Origin: Sisyra terminalis
Taxonomy: Eukaryota > Arthropoda > Insecta > Neuroptera > Sisyridae
Reading direction: 5' to 3'
Length of the DNA stretch: 64,000 nucleotides
Assembly: GCA_958496175.1 (NCBI GenBank)
Contig: OY292275.1
Location: 63,751,701 to 63,815,700 of the forward strand
Below the pieces are notes generated by a model. That model was given only the letters and a program-made list of their open reading frames with translations, was not told the DNA's origin and did not search any database. Positions 33,735-44,960 of this stretch are shown here, one piece after another. Each line of letters begins with the position of its first letter. Position 1 is the first letter of the stretch. The position numbers and the translations under genes are program-made.

Positions 33735-34010
33735 TTTTCATTTTGAAAAAAATAATTTTTTTAAAGACTTTATCGCAAAGTTACGATTTTGCCTTACAGA
33801 AAAGTTTTTATCGATTTAAACGTAAAGTTCATATTTTATCCACTTTTTCCATTGAACTAAGTTTCAAGATTTTAAAGTTTAAAAATTAGCCAATCAGATA
33901 ACTCCAAAGGATATAAGACGATAAGTATAGTAAATCAGCCCCAGAAGGGGCTGAAAATTTGGTCCATATTTTCAGGGTATTTTGGTACTATTAAGATACA
34001 TAAATGCACA
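33735..34010 (-). repeat. Mirror copy of the 30.2-30.7 kb block
   Basis: Reverse-oriented match to 30240-30730, with CCCCAGAAGG and CATATTTTCAGGGTAT shared in plus orientation near 33940-33985. Diverged. Confidence 0.6.
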
Positions 34011-34551
34011 TTTGTGTCGATGAAATTTGGAAAGTGTTTTCCTCATACGATGCAGATATATAATAAGAAAGGGTTTTTGAAAATTTCTCCCCCAAAAGAG
34101 TGAAAAATGGTAGCAAAGTTTGTACGACATAACGTCTATTAAACAATCGAAATTTCAAATTTAATAATCAATCAAAGTCCGTTAAAAGCGAAACGTTATT
34201 ACTGCTTAATATAAAACAAAGTTGATTTATTATTAGAAACAAAAACTTAGGGTCTGCTTAAAAATTTAAACTCTGATAAGTAGATATATCTGAAAAGGTT
34301 AAATTAAGTTTATAAGTTAGCATTAAGTTTTTTGGCTTTCACATATTGTAAACCTGAAAATCCGAAATACGTATTCACAAATAAATAAATTAGTGAGTGA
34401 GTACCCTTACCAACGTTTTGAATGCGTCACTGGGGATAACAGAGCGCATGCGCATAACCCATTCTGCACGGACGCACGGCAAAATAGCCAATTTATAAAT
34501 AAGAAAGACGTCTTAATAAAACTATATTGAAAAATGAAGGAAAAAATAATG
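34011..34551. other. Non-coding stretch downstream of the 34.5-kb gene
   Basis: No repeat recognised. GC-richer island near 34430-34485. It would contain the 3' end of the minus-strand gene at 34552. Confidence 0.4.
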
Positions 34552-34887
34552 TTAATTACAGAAACTCATAAATTTTTGTCTCGCTTTTTTAGTACTGACT
34601 TTTGAGCCATGATTTCCTATGAAGTGCAAACATCCTGGTACTAATAGTTGATTCAGTTGTTTGAGCTTTTCTTGGTATTTTTGGAGCTTTTCTTCCACGT
34701 TAGTTTGGAATCCAGGCGCATTTCTTGGTATTGAATCATTTGTCGAACGGTTTTGCCTCAAATTTTGCTTAGTTCTTGGAAAAATAATTATGATTTCTTC
34801 TGCCTGAAATAATTGATTTGTACCCAAAAAAATTAATTAATTTAAAATGATAAATTTTACCAGTTTGTAAGTGCATTTTACGTCCAT
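34552..34887 (-). CDS. Small two-exon gene, unknown product (92 aa)
   Basis: Best-supported gene in the window. Exon 1 (34887-34861) encodes MDVKCTYKL. A 57-bp intron (34860-34804) starts GTAAAATTT and ends TTATTTCAG. Exon 2 (34803-34552) encodes AEEIIIIFPRTKQN, then NVEEKLQKYQEKLKQLNQLL, LVPGCLHFIGNHGSKVS and TKKARQKFMSFCN, then TAA. The join is in phase 0. The ATG is preceded in frame by a stop 15 bases upstream, which supports this start. A short charged heptad-like stretch (EKLQKYQEKLKQLNQL) could form a coiled coil; the C-terminal end is basic. I recognise no family. It may be a whole small gene or the last exons of a larger one. The intron length is typical for insects. Confidence 0.55.
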
Positions 34888-35282
34888 CAAGTTTGAACTT
34901 CATTTTTGGAATTGGGAAAAAATAACTAGGAAATATTTTGGTATTTACTTGTCCCTCGCATATTTTCCAGGAAAAAGTTCAATATTTAAATTAATTTTTT
35001 TACGTCATTGATTGGTGTTTTTGTTGTTCAGGAGTTCGTAAGGTTGTATACGTTGTAAACGATGTAAACTTGCATATTTTCCCCGAAAACACTATTTAAA
35101 GAAAAAGCTTGCTTTGGGGGTTTTCATTGGTGAGCGCTTTTAATTGGTGTTTATTTGTAGCGCTTGCATTTTTCCCTCAAAACTCATGAACACTAATACA
35201 AATAGTAAAATATTTCATAGTTATATTTTACAAATTCTCAAAATGAAATACTAACTTGATGGGTGATTTTTTTAAAACTTTT
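34888..35282. other. Upstream stretch of the small gene
   Basis: No promoter element I can defend. It contains CATATTTTCC blocks near 34968 and 35078 that resemble blocks in the tandem array at 58-59.2 kb (TTTTCCGGGAAAATATGC). Confidence 0.35.
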
Positions 35283-35393
35283 GAACTATGTGTATACAAT
35301 ATGTAGGATATATTGCGGTCCAATTTATGTAGTATAATCTGATATAAAAAATCATACTATAAGCAGAAGTTCAAACAAAAATATTCGTGACGT

Positions 35394-35444
35394 ATTGCCC
35401 AGATACGTATTTCGATTGCCAAGCAATCTTCATCAGTGGTCGTT
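35394..35444 (-). ncRNA. Hammerhead ribozyme HH1-d (N7 = U)
   Basis: Minus strand: AACGACCA, CUGAUGA, extra A, stem II GAUUGC/GCAAUC (6 bp), GAAA, AUACGUAU, C17 (complement of 35402), then UGGGCAAU. All core residues are present. N7 is U here but G in most copies. Confidence 0.8.
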
Positions 35445-35495
35445 AAGTAGTTTAATTCATGAGGTGAATCATCACAAAGCAGTTACGGAGTGATC

Positions 35496-35545
35496 CAAAC
35501 TACTGAGGTAGATTGCTGGGCAATCGAAATACGTATCTGGGCAAT
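35496..35545 (+). pseudogene. Decayed HH1 hammerhead (A9 to U)
   Basis: Right arm of the same foldback: CUGAGGU in place of CUGANGA, and the flank that should form stem I is shortened. GAAA and AUACGUAUC are kept. Expected to be inactive, so only the left arm of this copy can cut. Confidence 0.65.
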
Positions 35546-35690
35546 ACGTCACGAATATTTTTGTTTGAACTTCTGCTTATAGTATGATTTCTTATATCAG
35601 ATTATACTACATAAATTGGACCGCAATATATTCTATATATTGTATACACAGTATAACTGTTCAAAGTCAGCGAAAAAATCTTATTTTGAT

Positions 35691-37958
35691 TATATTTGAA
35701 CTCTTAAAAAAATAGTGCTTTTGCACTATTTGGTGTTTAAATTTTAAAGAAAATCTAGCCTATCTAAAGCATATAGTTTGGTTGTTGAAGGACTTGAATT
35801 AAAATCTATTCTTTTGACAAATTCACAACTTTTAACTGACAAAATTTAACTGAAAAATTTAAGGGTTGTAAAATTCGTGCAAGCTCGTCCTTAATAACCT
35901 CCTTCACCCCCCCCCCCATTCAGGCAAGCTTTCTATTTGGCAAATTTGACTTATAAGCACTATTAAAATAAATGACGGAACAATTAAGCTTTTAATGATA
36001 GAACGTGAAAATAATTCCATCCGTGACTTGGCGAATTCTTCGCTCAATACAAAACCCGTCTGTTTTTCGATAACGAATTGCTCGTCAATTTTCCGAGTTC
36101 AAGGCCGTAATTTTTCTTCACCTTCTATCATCTTCCACCCCCCACCCCCCCCTAATGTAATTGAACAAATTAATAATTTTATGGTGAGTAATTAACGCGC
36201 AAAAATTTCCCACTGTTGATTGTAAAATTGTTTTATTGAGGGGTGCTTTTGGCGGAATGGGAATGTTAACGATACCTAATTTTTTTTCTGGTGCTCAACG
36301 TTAATAAATGCAATTATTTGCCGAGAAATATCCCAACGGCGTAAAGACAATTTATACGATGTCGAGAATTAATTGAAAAAAGGCCTTTAGGTTAGCGATG
36401 GTGTATTGAATTTCATCGGGTCGCCCCGGCTAGGCTTTTTTTTTCTTTGCAACCCCTTTTTTGGTCCCGACATTAATTATTTCGTCCACTAAAACAAGTA
36501 ATATCGGCGGCGTTTATTCGTGTCAATAGATTAATGGCACAGAGGCCATTTTCGACAAGTGGTTTTTTTCTTTTTTTCTTTTTTCCCACTTTGGAATTAC
36601 TTGCAATAATTTCCAACAACGATGATTTTCCGATTTACATAAATTTTCGTGTTGGAACATGGCGCACATGTGCACTCAACGTTGTGCTCGTTGGCTGTAA
36701 CGGCTTTCGCATGTTTTCCTCCCCCTCCCTCCTCTGCCATACACACAAAATGTTTTCCGAAAGCTTGACGAGCTTTGGCTGAATTGAAAGCGCTTTCTGC
36801 CGGTGTCGAGTTTCGGAAACAAAACGAATTGAATGCTCATTTATGTCTGCCACCGCTCGTGATTTAATGAATATTTATTTCCACATAATTTTCATTTTGC
36901 CTTTGTTCATAATTTTCCCACACACATACCTACCAATTGAGCCGATTGTTCTGAAAGAGAGAAAACTTAATTTCTGTTGAAATCATGAAATCACTACCTT
37001 CATTACCGACCAAACTTGGATTTCCCAAAAAAAGGCTCATTTTTTTTTTCGAAATTTCAGTCAATTCGGCGTTTGTCACACATCCATTTTATAAGCCCAA
37101 CACAATGGCACTTGTAATAAATACATTATATTCGCATATGGTTGACGACAAAGAGCGAAAATCACTCCCAGCCATAAACAAGGACCGTCTGGAAATGGCA
37201 CACGTGCAACAAGGAAATGTATCAACATTATTATTATATTGCTAATGGAATGGGATTGTATCATTACAACCTGTAAAATAAACGAACAGGAAACAAAGGA
37301 ATATCTCTCTGCCATGGCGGCAATGTTGCATCCGTCTCTATAGTCTAAAGTTGATAACTACCCCTTTGCCTCATCCCCCATTTCGTATCACAATTCCCCA
37401 TTTGAATTTTCTTGTGTCTCCAATATGGGGGAATAAAATCCATTTCTCCCCGTCTGCCGTTTTATTATAATATCAAATCATTACATTTGGAAAGTTCTTC
37501 GTTCAGTTCATCCCCATTCCCCATTATTCGGTCATATAAACATAAATACAAACCGAAAGTCTGTTTCGTACGAAATATTCATATAATATTATTATTGTTA
37601 TTATTATTTTCATATATGGGAGCTTTTGTGCTTACTCGTCGTTATTGCATACATAACCTCATTGTTCTCATCCCTTAAATCATGGATGTACGTGAACAGA
37701 CCGTGTCAACCCCCATATCAACCACAAACCAGTCTTTGTAAATATATAACTATAACAATTGACAACAAACCTATACACACCCCGTGTTACAAATATTAAC
37801 CATCACCTCCACCTCTGCACCCTGTGAAAAGAGCGACCTACCCAAATTATCATCATAGAACTCTGTGTACATGTGATATATGCCAACAATTTTCCCTTTT
37901 GTAGTATATTTCATTCAAATTTCTGTTTTTTTTTTATTTATTTATTGAATTTAAATCA
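35691..37958. other. Single-copy non-coding stretch
   Basis: C-rich tract near 35908-35920 and 36138-36152. GAGCTTT words near 36771 and 37619, ATT microsatellite near 37590. An 86-aa ORF (36985-37245, plus) has fairly even codon use, but I see no splice or similarity support. Confidence 0.45.
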
Positions 37959-38112
37959 TAAATATTTAATTTTGTGAATCAAGAAGCCTGAGGAAGTTAC
38001 AATACGTAACGAAACGTAGCTAATTGAACAATAAAAAACAAAAAGATCTTAAATAACCTGGATTTTCTTCTTATTTAAAAAAATATAAAAGCTGAGATCT
38101 GATTTTTATCAT
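37959..38112 (+). repeat. HH2 right-arm copy
   Basis: Only the plus arm plus the conserved right flank (AAAAGCTGAGATCTGA) of HH2 remains; the left arm is absent. Confidence 0.75.
37979..38027 (+). ncRNA. Hammerhead ribozyme HH2-d (N7 = G)
   Basis: UCAAGAAGC, CUGAGGA (37988-37994), extra A, stem II GUUAC/GUAAC with loop AAUAC, GAAA, ACGU, A17 at 38018, then GCUAAUUGA pairing back with the 5' flank (3 bp, two mismatches, 4 bp). N7 is G, against U and A in the other HH2 copies. Confidence 0.75.
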
Positions 38113-38406
38113 CTATTTCTGGTTTATCTTATTACCACTTTGGAAGAACTTTTTCGGGAACTAAATTTTTTTTTAGTCTATGGCAATTACTCCAATGAAC
38201 TCCTTCAATATAACTTCTTTAATATTTTATCACAAGATTTTGATTTTTCTCTCATTTTTGTCCTTGATTTCCTTGATGAAGATATCAGTGGTGTTATCAC
38301 TAAAATTATAGACAAACGCTTTTTTAATTGATATTTGAATAGGAAAAACACTTCATTACGCCGCTGAAGAAGTATAACTTCAAAATTCAAAAATAGTCTG
38401 AAAATA

Positions 38407-39905
38407 TTAGGGTTACCAACTTTAAAATACAGAAAATTCGGAGATCGTACAACTAAATCCGGAGAGTTGCATTCAATATGAAAGTAGATTTAAAAAAATC
38501 GTAAAGGTGGATCACCGTCAGAAAAAAAAAAATTTCGATTTTTTTTTTCCATAAATTCTTCTTATAATATTCAAAAATAACGTGTTAAAAGTCCTGGAAT
38601 AGCTGACTAATGTATTTTCACTGATAAAAATTGAATAAATTGATAATAACATAAAAAAATATCTCAAAAAAAAAACTTTAAATTCGTTTTTCTCGAAATC
38701 AACTTTTTAAAACTGGCAGATAAGATTTCTCAGAAACTATCCGACGGATTGACTTGAAACTAGAGAATGTTATAGTTTAACACGTCTTCTTGGTACTGAA
38801 CCTCTGAAATTGGCCAAACCTCCCCCCTCAAAGTGGGCGAGGGGGGAAAGGTCCAAAAAAAAGTCGTTTTTTTAAACTTTTTTTTCAAAGTCGCGCCATT
38901 TTGTGAATTTTCACTGTTTTTCGGATTTTCGAGGTTCAGTACCAAGAAGATGCATTACCAAAACCTACATTCTTTGGAAAATCATGATCCGACTTCCGGT
39001 TCCTGAGAAAACTTGTCTCCCGTTTGCCTCCTCATTTTTGAGGACCCTTTTTCAAAGCGCTGTAAAATAGGGAGGGGGGAGGGGCATATCGGGGCAAATA
39101 AAAAAAATAGTTCACAACTTCAACTTTTACATGCCGAAAACCGTTTTTTAATATCTCTAAGAAAAAAAATGGCAGCAGTTTTAAAAAAGTCATTTTTTTA
39201 CGTTCTGACGGTGATCTACCCTTAAATCAATAAACGACGGTAGAAATAGAAAAATCGTAAAATTGACTTAAGCTTCAACTATGACCTTAAATAACTCAGA
39301 AACCGTTAGAGTTAGCAAAAAATCATGAGGGACCTTTTTTGTAGAGCGTTAAATTTGCTATAAGAATTGTCATTGGTCGACATGATCTGTCCATTATTTT
39401 ATGATGAAAAAAAATTTCAAAAAATCAACAAAACTTTTCCCGTATTAATTCCATTTTAAAACTTTGGGGGTCGGGTCAAAATTAAAATTAAGAGCTATAA
39501 CTTGGCATGAATTTTTTTTAACAGATTTAGAACCGATTTAAGACCACCGTGAAAAAAAAAATCGGACAAACCCTAAATAAGGACCACCCTAATAAATATA
39601 TATATATTTTTTGACTATAATATCAATTGTTATCACAGGAGGATATTGAAGAAACTTGTATTTTTAATAAAATCGAAAAACGTGGAGATTTTAGGTAACT
39701 GGGGAGTTCAGAGAAAATGTATTTTTTCTGGAAACTCCGGGTGAAAACAGGAGAGTTGGTAATCCTATTGTTGCGACAGAAAAATTACACTGTAATTTTT
39801 CGTAAAAGTAAAAAAATCCGGAGATTATTTTTGTAAACTGGAGTCTGGAGAAAACATTATTTTTCTGGAGTCTCCGGACTAAAACTGGATAGTTGGTAAC
39901 CTTAG
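38407..39905. mobile_element. TIR element, GGTTACCAAC family (1.5 kb), host of a second element
   Basis: Left end TTAGGGTTACCAAC, right end GTTGGTAACCTTAG. The right third repeats the CCGGAGACTCC-type block seen at 7982-8194. It contains a complete GGTGGATCACC element (38506-39221), so it is older than that insertion. A GACCTTTTTTGTAGAGCGTT module lies near 39335. No transposase recognised; a 108-aa minus ORF overlaps its end. Confidence 0.6.
38506..39221. mobile_element. TIR element, GGTGGATCACC family, copy 2 (nested)
   Basis: 716 bp, ends GGTGGATCACCGTCAG and CTGACGGTGATCTACC. Reverse orientation to 16486-17183. The same internal hairpin is seen: CTTCTTGGTACTGAACCTC (about 38788) against its mirror (about 38931). 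Non-autonomous. Confidence 0.8.
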
Positions 39906-40975
39906 AAAATATCAACAATTCATATTTCAGTTGACCAAAGTGTGAGATTCTCATCGTACGAGAAAGGCAATTAGGCAGAAACAGGTATAATATTTCAGGT
40001 AATATTTCATTCGTCAAAAGGTCGAAATAATAATCGTAAATGCCATTGTTTACTATTATTACGTATACTACGATTGTTTACACTATTTGTTTATAGAATG
40101 AGAAATATTTAAACCGGTCCTTGCCTATCTGCCTTTCACTGACACTTAAACATTCATTTTTATGGAAATATGAAATGTTTACATTCTCCAACTACTTGGG
40201 AATTTGACCGGTTTCTCTAATATTTAAAATTAATATTCCAAAATTTGGAAATTATACTTTTTTGGCGGCATTATTTTTAACGAAGGTGATACCAATTGCT
40301 ACACAGAATATTGCTAAGTATAATTCCAAAAATTGATTTCATTTTGAGTGGAAAAAATCAAACAATGATTAATCGTCGATTTGATGCTGAATTGTGGGTT
40401 TTTGTAGTTGGTTTTGGTGTTTAAACTGATAATTTTAAGTCAATCAGATTAGCAATCATTGAATTTCGGTCGCCTTTTATAAATCGTCCATGTTATAACA
40501 GTGATTACGTTTTAAAATTGGAGATGGTTCGTTTTTCGTTGGACTTTATATCACTTCTGTAATTTACAAGATTTTCAAATCTTTGTTTTACCATAGGAAG
40601 TCAAAGAAATCAATTGCTTAGTGGTTTGGACTTCAAATTGTTTCCTCAAGAATCTAAAAGAACGTTGATTAGAAATGTAAAGTTTTAAAACGAAATAAGT
40701 TCACAGGGTTCATGTAAATTTTATAAATTCATTTATGTTTACGTTGGTGTTGAATATTTTCTTCCAAACTTCAATATTTACCTTTAATTAGTACTGGTTT
40801 TATTTAAGGCTTCCAAACATTTCAATATTCAAAGCAAAAATATGTAGCTTCGGTACAAAACTTTTACGTCGTTGGATAATTGGTTTCAAAATTTGTTGAA
40901 AATATCAAATTTATGCATTTTGATATTTCATTTATCTGAAAAATTATACAATTAATAAGTATTGGAAAACGATAT
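39906..40975. other. AT-rich non-coding stretch
   Basis: No repeat or gene recognised on either strand. Confidence 0.45.
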
Positions 40976-41540
40976 TTAAGCTTACACTTGGTAAATTAGT
41001 TGTACTTGGAGTTTTTCCCATTATTTTCCGGCAATCTTAGATATTTGATTTGAAATATTTGAAACTTTTCACTTTCCAAGTAATTTGACGGAAGAAAACA
41101 TCTAAAAATTTGTTCGGAAATTAAATTGTATAATGTCAATGTTGGACTTTTAAATATTACCTGTTTTATATTTTTCCAAGTCTATTGACCTATGATATAA
41201 TTTTATTCAATAAAAAAGCTGCTGTTCTTTTAGAGTTTTCCAACTAAAAATGAAAATCATTAAGTAAAATGAACTAAGCTTATTTAATTTCAAATTTTAA
41301 CCAACATTATCCAAGACGACGTTTAAAATACTAACCTTATTTTGCAATGGTCGTACTTGAGGAATAACTACGAAAATATAGGAACATAACCGTACAGGAT
41401 TTAGGAATTGTAATTAGAGGCTTTATCCCGATAGTAGTAACTCGTGAAATATTCACTGGCATAGTTGGCAATTGAATAAAATCGAAAAAGCTGTTGAAAT
41501 CAATGACAACAATCAATAAGTTCAAATTTTTGACAATGAT
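40976..41540 (-). pseudogene. Family B unit, copy 2
   Basis: Exon-like block SCTVMFLYFRSYSSSTTIAK ends at a GTTAGT donor (41337), matching FRGYSSSKTI and FRRYSSRTAM in the other copies. The next block near 41235-41165 aligns with ALLYFNLLNQ but has stops. A third near 41115-41030 keeps VSNISNQ. The 41337-41525 open frame extends upstream of block 1. Overall a decayed paralogue. Confidence 0.35.
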
Positions 41541-41957
41541 TTTTATATTTGGTTTTCACTTTAACTCATATATTTACGATATTTGTTCTCTGTTGTTCTC
41601 GATATTCATATTATATACGTTTGCCTATTATTATATTGATAATAACCAAATGCCAATACTTAATCTGGCACAATATACGTAAATTCTTGTTAAGAATTCA
41701 ATATTACGCATATTTATGAGTACTAGCAAAGGACTGAAACCAAAATCGTTAACTTGGATTGATTTTTATAGCATCAAGTATATTTTGATATCTTTTATAG
41801 TAATTAAGTTACAGTTTAAATCATTTCCTCTAATATTGGTTTTGTAGGAGACTTTTAAGCATTAAAAAAAATTATGATTTTATGGATGGAATATAAGATT
41901 CGAATTTTAAAAGTATTTACTGGTTACTTTGGGAGAATATTTCACTTTGCATGTGTA
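41541..41957. other. AT-rich spacer
   Basis: Nothing recognised. Confidence 0.4.
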
Positions 41958-42806
41958 TTAGACTGATTCAAAAAAAAGTGAAAATTTTTTTTTTCTTAAT
42001 TATATCGAAAATATTGTTAGGAATGACAAAAAACAATTCTGTGAAAGTTTAAGCTTTTAATATTAATATTAAGAGCTGCCGCATCGCAAATTTCGATTTT
42101 CCATGTAAATAACATGGGAACAATATTCTCTCGCACTTTGGAATTTTATAGCTCACGTTGGTGACAATATTTCGGAATGACCCTGATATATTCTTGAAGA
42201 AAATTGAACGATCTACAAAAAAGGTCTTGTACAAGTTTTTGATAAATTTTTTCTTCAAAAGTTATTCGACTTCAAAGTTGAACTAAAGAGAAATTTTAAT
42301 ATTTTTTCAATTTTTTGACGCAATCATCAATTTTATGAGCAAATTTTATAGCACATTTTTTATAGAACACTTTATTTCCTATAACTTATATCTTTAAATT
42401 TTTCGTTTTTTTTCACAGGTCCTAAGCTATTTAATTAAAATAAAAAAAAAAAATTTACGAAAAAAATATGATCGTTCAAGGAATTTTCAGTTTAATGCAA
42501 ATAACTTAGGACCTGTGAAAAATATCAAAAACTTTTATAGAGATAAGTTATAGGAAAAAGTGCTCTACAAAAAATTTTATATAAAATTTTTTCACAAAAT
42601 TGATGGTTGCGTCAAAAAATAGAAAAAATATTAAAATTTCTCTTTAGTTCAATTTTGACCTCGAATAACTTTTGAAAGAATAAATATATCAAAAACTTGT
42701 ACGAGACCTTTTTTGTAGATCATTTAATTTTCTACAAGAATACATCTTGGTCATTCCAAAATATTGGTACCAACGTGAGCTATAACATTCCAAAATGCTA
42801 GGAAAA
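41958..42806. repeat. FB-A, copy 3 (right end missing)
   Basis: Left end TTAGACTGATTC; the left arm and centre are intact, but the right arm stops near 42806 (ACATTCCAAAATGCTAGG), about 180 bp short. Confidence 0.8.
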
Positions 42807-43075
42807 TATTTTTAGTTACTTATTTTTATATATTTGCACTAGTGTATCCATTAGGCTCCATTCTAACGGAAAGTATTACGGAAAGAGATCAGCTGCGTTA
42901 ACTACAAGGAAATCAAAATGTTTCACGGATTAGCAATCTTAATATAGTTAATGAAGTTGATAATTTTTTCGTTAACGATTAGAGTAACTAAAAAAATTTA
43001 TGGTAAAATCTTGAATTATAGTTAGGAGGATTAAGACTCCTTTTTGTACAACGATTTACTTTGAAAAGATATAGA
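42807..43075. other. Spacer between two FB-A copies
   Basis: Non-repetitive as far as I can see; no gene. Confidence 0.4.
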
Positions 43076-43657
43076 TTAGACTGATTCAAAAAAATAATGA
43101 TTTTTTTTTTCTTTTTTATATCGAAAATATTGTTGGGAATGAGAAAAAAAAACCTGTGAAAGTTTAAGCTCTTAATTTTTTTTATTACTTAGAACCTGTT
43201 AAGAATATAAAAAACTTTTATGGAGATAAGGTGTAGGAAAAAAAGTGCTCTAAAAAAAATTTCCTATAAAATTTTCTCATAAAATTGATGGTTGCGTCAA
43301 AAAATTGAACAAATATTAAAATTTCTGTTTAGTTCAACTTTGACCTTGAATAACTTTTGAAGGAATAAATATATCAAAAACTTGTCCGAGACCTTTTTTG
43401 TAGATCGTTCAATTTTCTACAAGAAAGTACCTTGGTCATTTCGAAATATTGTCACCAACGTAAGCTATCAAATATCAAAGTGCAAGGGAAAATTGTTGCC
43501 ATGTTATTTCAATGGAAAATCGAAATTTGCGATGCGGCACCTCTTAATACTTAATAATAAGAGCTTAAACTTTCACAGAATTTTTTTTTGTCATTCCCAT
43601 CAATATTTTTGATATAATTAAGAAAAAAAATTCATCATTTTTTTTGAATCAGTCTAA
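43076..43657. repeat. FB-A, copy 4 (internal deletion)
   Basis: Both ends are present (TTAGACTGATTC and GAATCAGTCTAA), but most of the left arm is deleted after CTCTTAA, so it is 582 bp rather than about 1 kb. Confidence 0.8.
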
Positions 43658-44649
43658 TATGTATACTTAATGCCCTGAAAAATCTGTCAATGTTATAAAA
43701 AGCTTTAAAAAGAGAGAAAAGCAACGAAAATCACCAAAAACCAGCATTATTGAACGCCCTCAAATTGTCCTCAAAGTGATGATAAGCGCATGTGATATAT
43801 TTTACTGATGAAACATTGAATTATTGCACGACAAAATGGCAAAAGATTGAAGTAACAACATTTAGATACGAATTACAATGCAGATAAGCTCGCATGGGAA
43901 AAGATGAATATTTTCATTTATAAAATATGACAGTTTATTATAAATTACACATATTTTTTTCTTACTTGCTCGCAAAGAAAATGATTTCCAAAGAAAAAAA
44001 AATAATAAATTGTCGTCAAATCATTTTCATGTCGAAAATGTACTTAAATTCACCGAAACATTTATCTGTCGACTATATAGACGTAATCTTTGCCAGAATT
44101 AATCGGCTTCATTTGCACGCCGAATATTAATGTCCGGAATTTGTAATATTTCTACTCGATTTTTATGCATTTATGCCTCTTTTTTGTGCACATTATAAAT
44201 AACACGCGGGGGATATGTCTTTGACGAAGAAGTTACGAATTTACTGAAACGAATATGTTTAATTGAAATTCACAGATGAATAAAAACGTTTGTATTTGAT
44301 GACCTATTTTTTTCCTTTTTCTTTTTGAAGAGGACATTTTCAAACAAATTTAAATTCTTCAAGTTTTATTAAAATGTTTTCTTTTTTCATTCAAATTGGA
44401 TAGCTTTTCTTTCCATTTTTTATAATCGTTTTTGAATTTGGTCCTTTAAATTCTAAGCCTTTAAGAATCATTCAAATCAATGGCCAATTATCCTTCGAGT
44501 CTCCCATTCCGAGATTACAGAGGTAGCTTTGTGTTTTGGACCGCTAAAGTCCTTTTGTCATCTCAAAATGTGAGATCCAAAGAAAAAATTTTATTCTCAA
44601 ATACTTTAGTTTCAACATTTTAGTATTGTACAAACTTTATTTACAAATA
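43658..44649. other. Single-copy AT-rich stretch
   Basis: No gene or window repeat recognised. Confidence 0.45.
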
Positions 44650-44701
44650 ATTAATAATATTCTTCGGAACTTGGATTTAAATAATACGACGTTATTTTTC
44701 A

Positions 44702-44752
44702 AATTATCTCAACGTTTCGTTGGTATTTATTTCCAACTTCTTCAGGAGAACT
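44702..44752 (-). ncRNA. Hammerhead ribozyme HH3-a
   Basis: Minus strand: UCUC, CUGAAGA, extra A, stem II GUUGG/CCAAC with an 8-10 nt AU-rich loop, GAAA, ACGU as self-complementary stem III, U17 (complement of 44711), then GAGA, which pairs with UCUC (4 bp). N7 is A. Cleavage is predicted after GUU, a permitted but usually slower triplet. Confidence 0.7.
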
Positions 44753-44857
44753 AAAACATAATAACAATGCGAAAATTGTTACTACAAAAAACTGAGCAGC
44801 GAAAATTAATTTGTGTAATTTAGCTTAAAACAACATGGCATTGTTATTATGTTTTAG

Positions 44858-44905
44858 TTATCCTGAAGAAGTTGGAAATAAATACCAACGAAACGTTGAG
44901 ATAAT
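44858..44905 (+). ncRNA. Hammerhead ribozyme HH3-b
   Basis: Plus-strand mirror of HH3-a: CUGAAGA 44863-44869, stem II GUUGG/CCAAC, GAAA 44890-44893, ACGU, U17 at 44897. One stem I pair is lost (UUAUC against GAGA). Core intact, stem I weaker than in HH3-a. Confidence 0.65.
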
Positions 44906-44960
44906 TTGAAAAATAACGTCTTATTATTTAAATCCAAATTTCTAAGAACATTATTAATTA

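Larger units (their letters stand above)
35283..35690. repeat. HH1 foldback, compact complete copy
   Basis: Two arms of about 180 bp (35287-35465 and 35480-35660) with a short spacer. The outer blocks GTATACAATATGTAGGATAT and its mirror bound it. This copy is not interrupted and best shows the HH1 plan of one ribozyme motif per arm on opposite strands. Confidence 0.85.
44650..44960. repeat. HH3 foldback
   Basis: Arms of about 115-120 bp mirror each other from AATTAATAATATTCTTCGGA (left) to its diverged complement at 44935-44960, around a 60-bp centre. Each arm has one hammerhead-like core on opposite strands. A Helitron abuts directly at 44961. Confidence 0.85.

Noticed and set aside
36985..37245. 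86-aa plus ORF with even codon use
   Set aside because: No splice sites, no recognised motif, and a poly-T stretch in the middle; not enough to call a gene.
38362..38400. CTGAAGAAG near 38365 as another hammerhead
   Set aside because: No GAAA after a hairpin and no stem II; the match is only the CTGAAGA word.
39691..40017. 108-aa minus ORF
   Set aside because: It overlaps the right end of the GGTTACCAAC TIR element and has no splice or similarity support.
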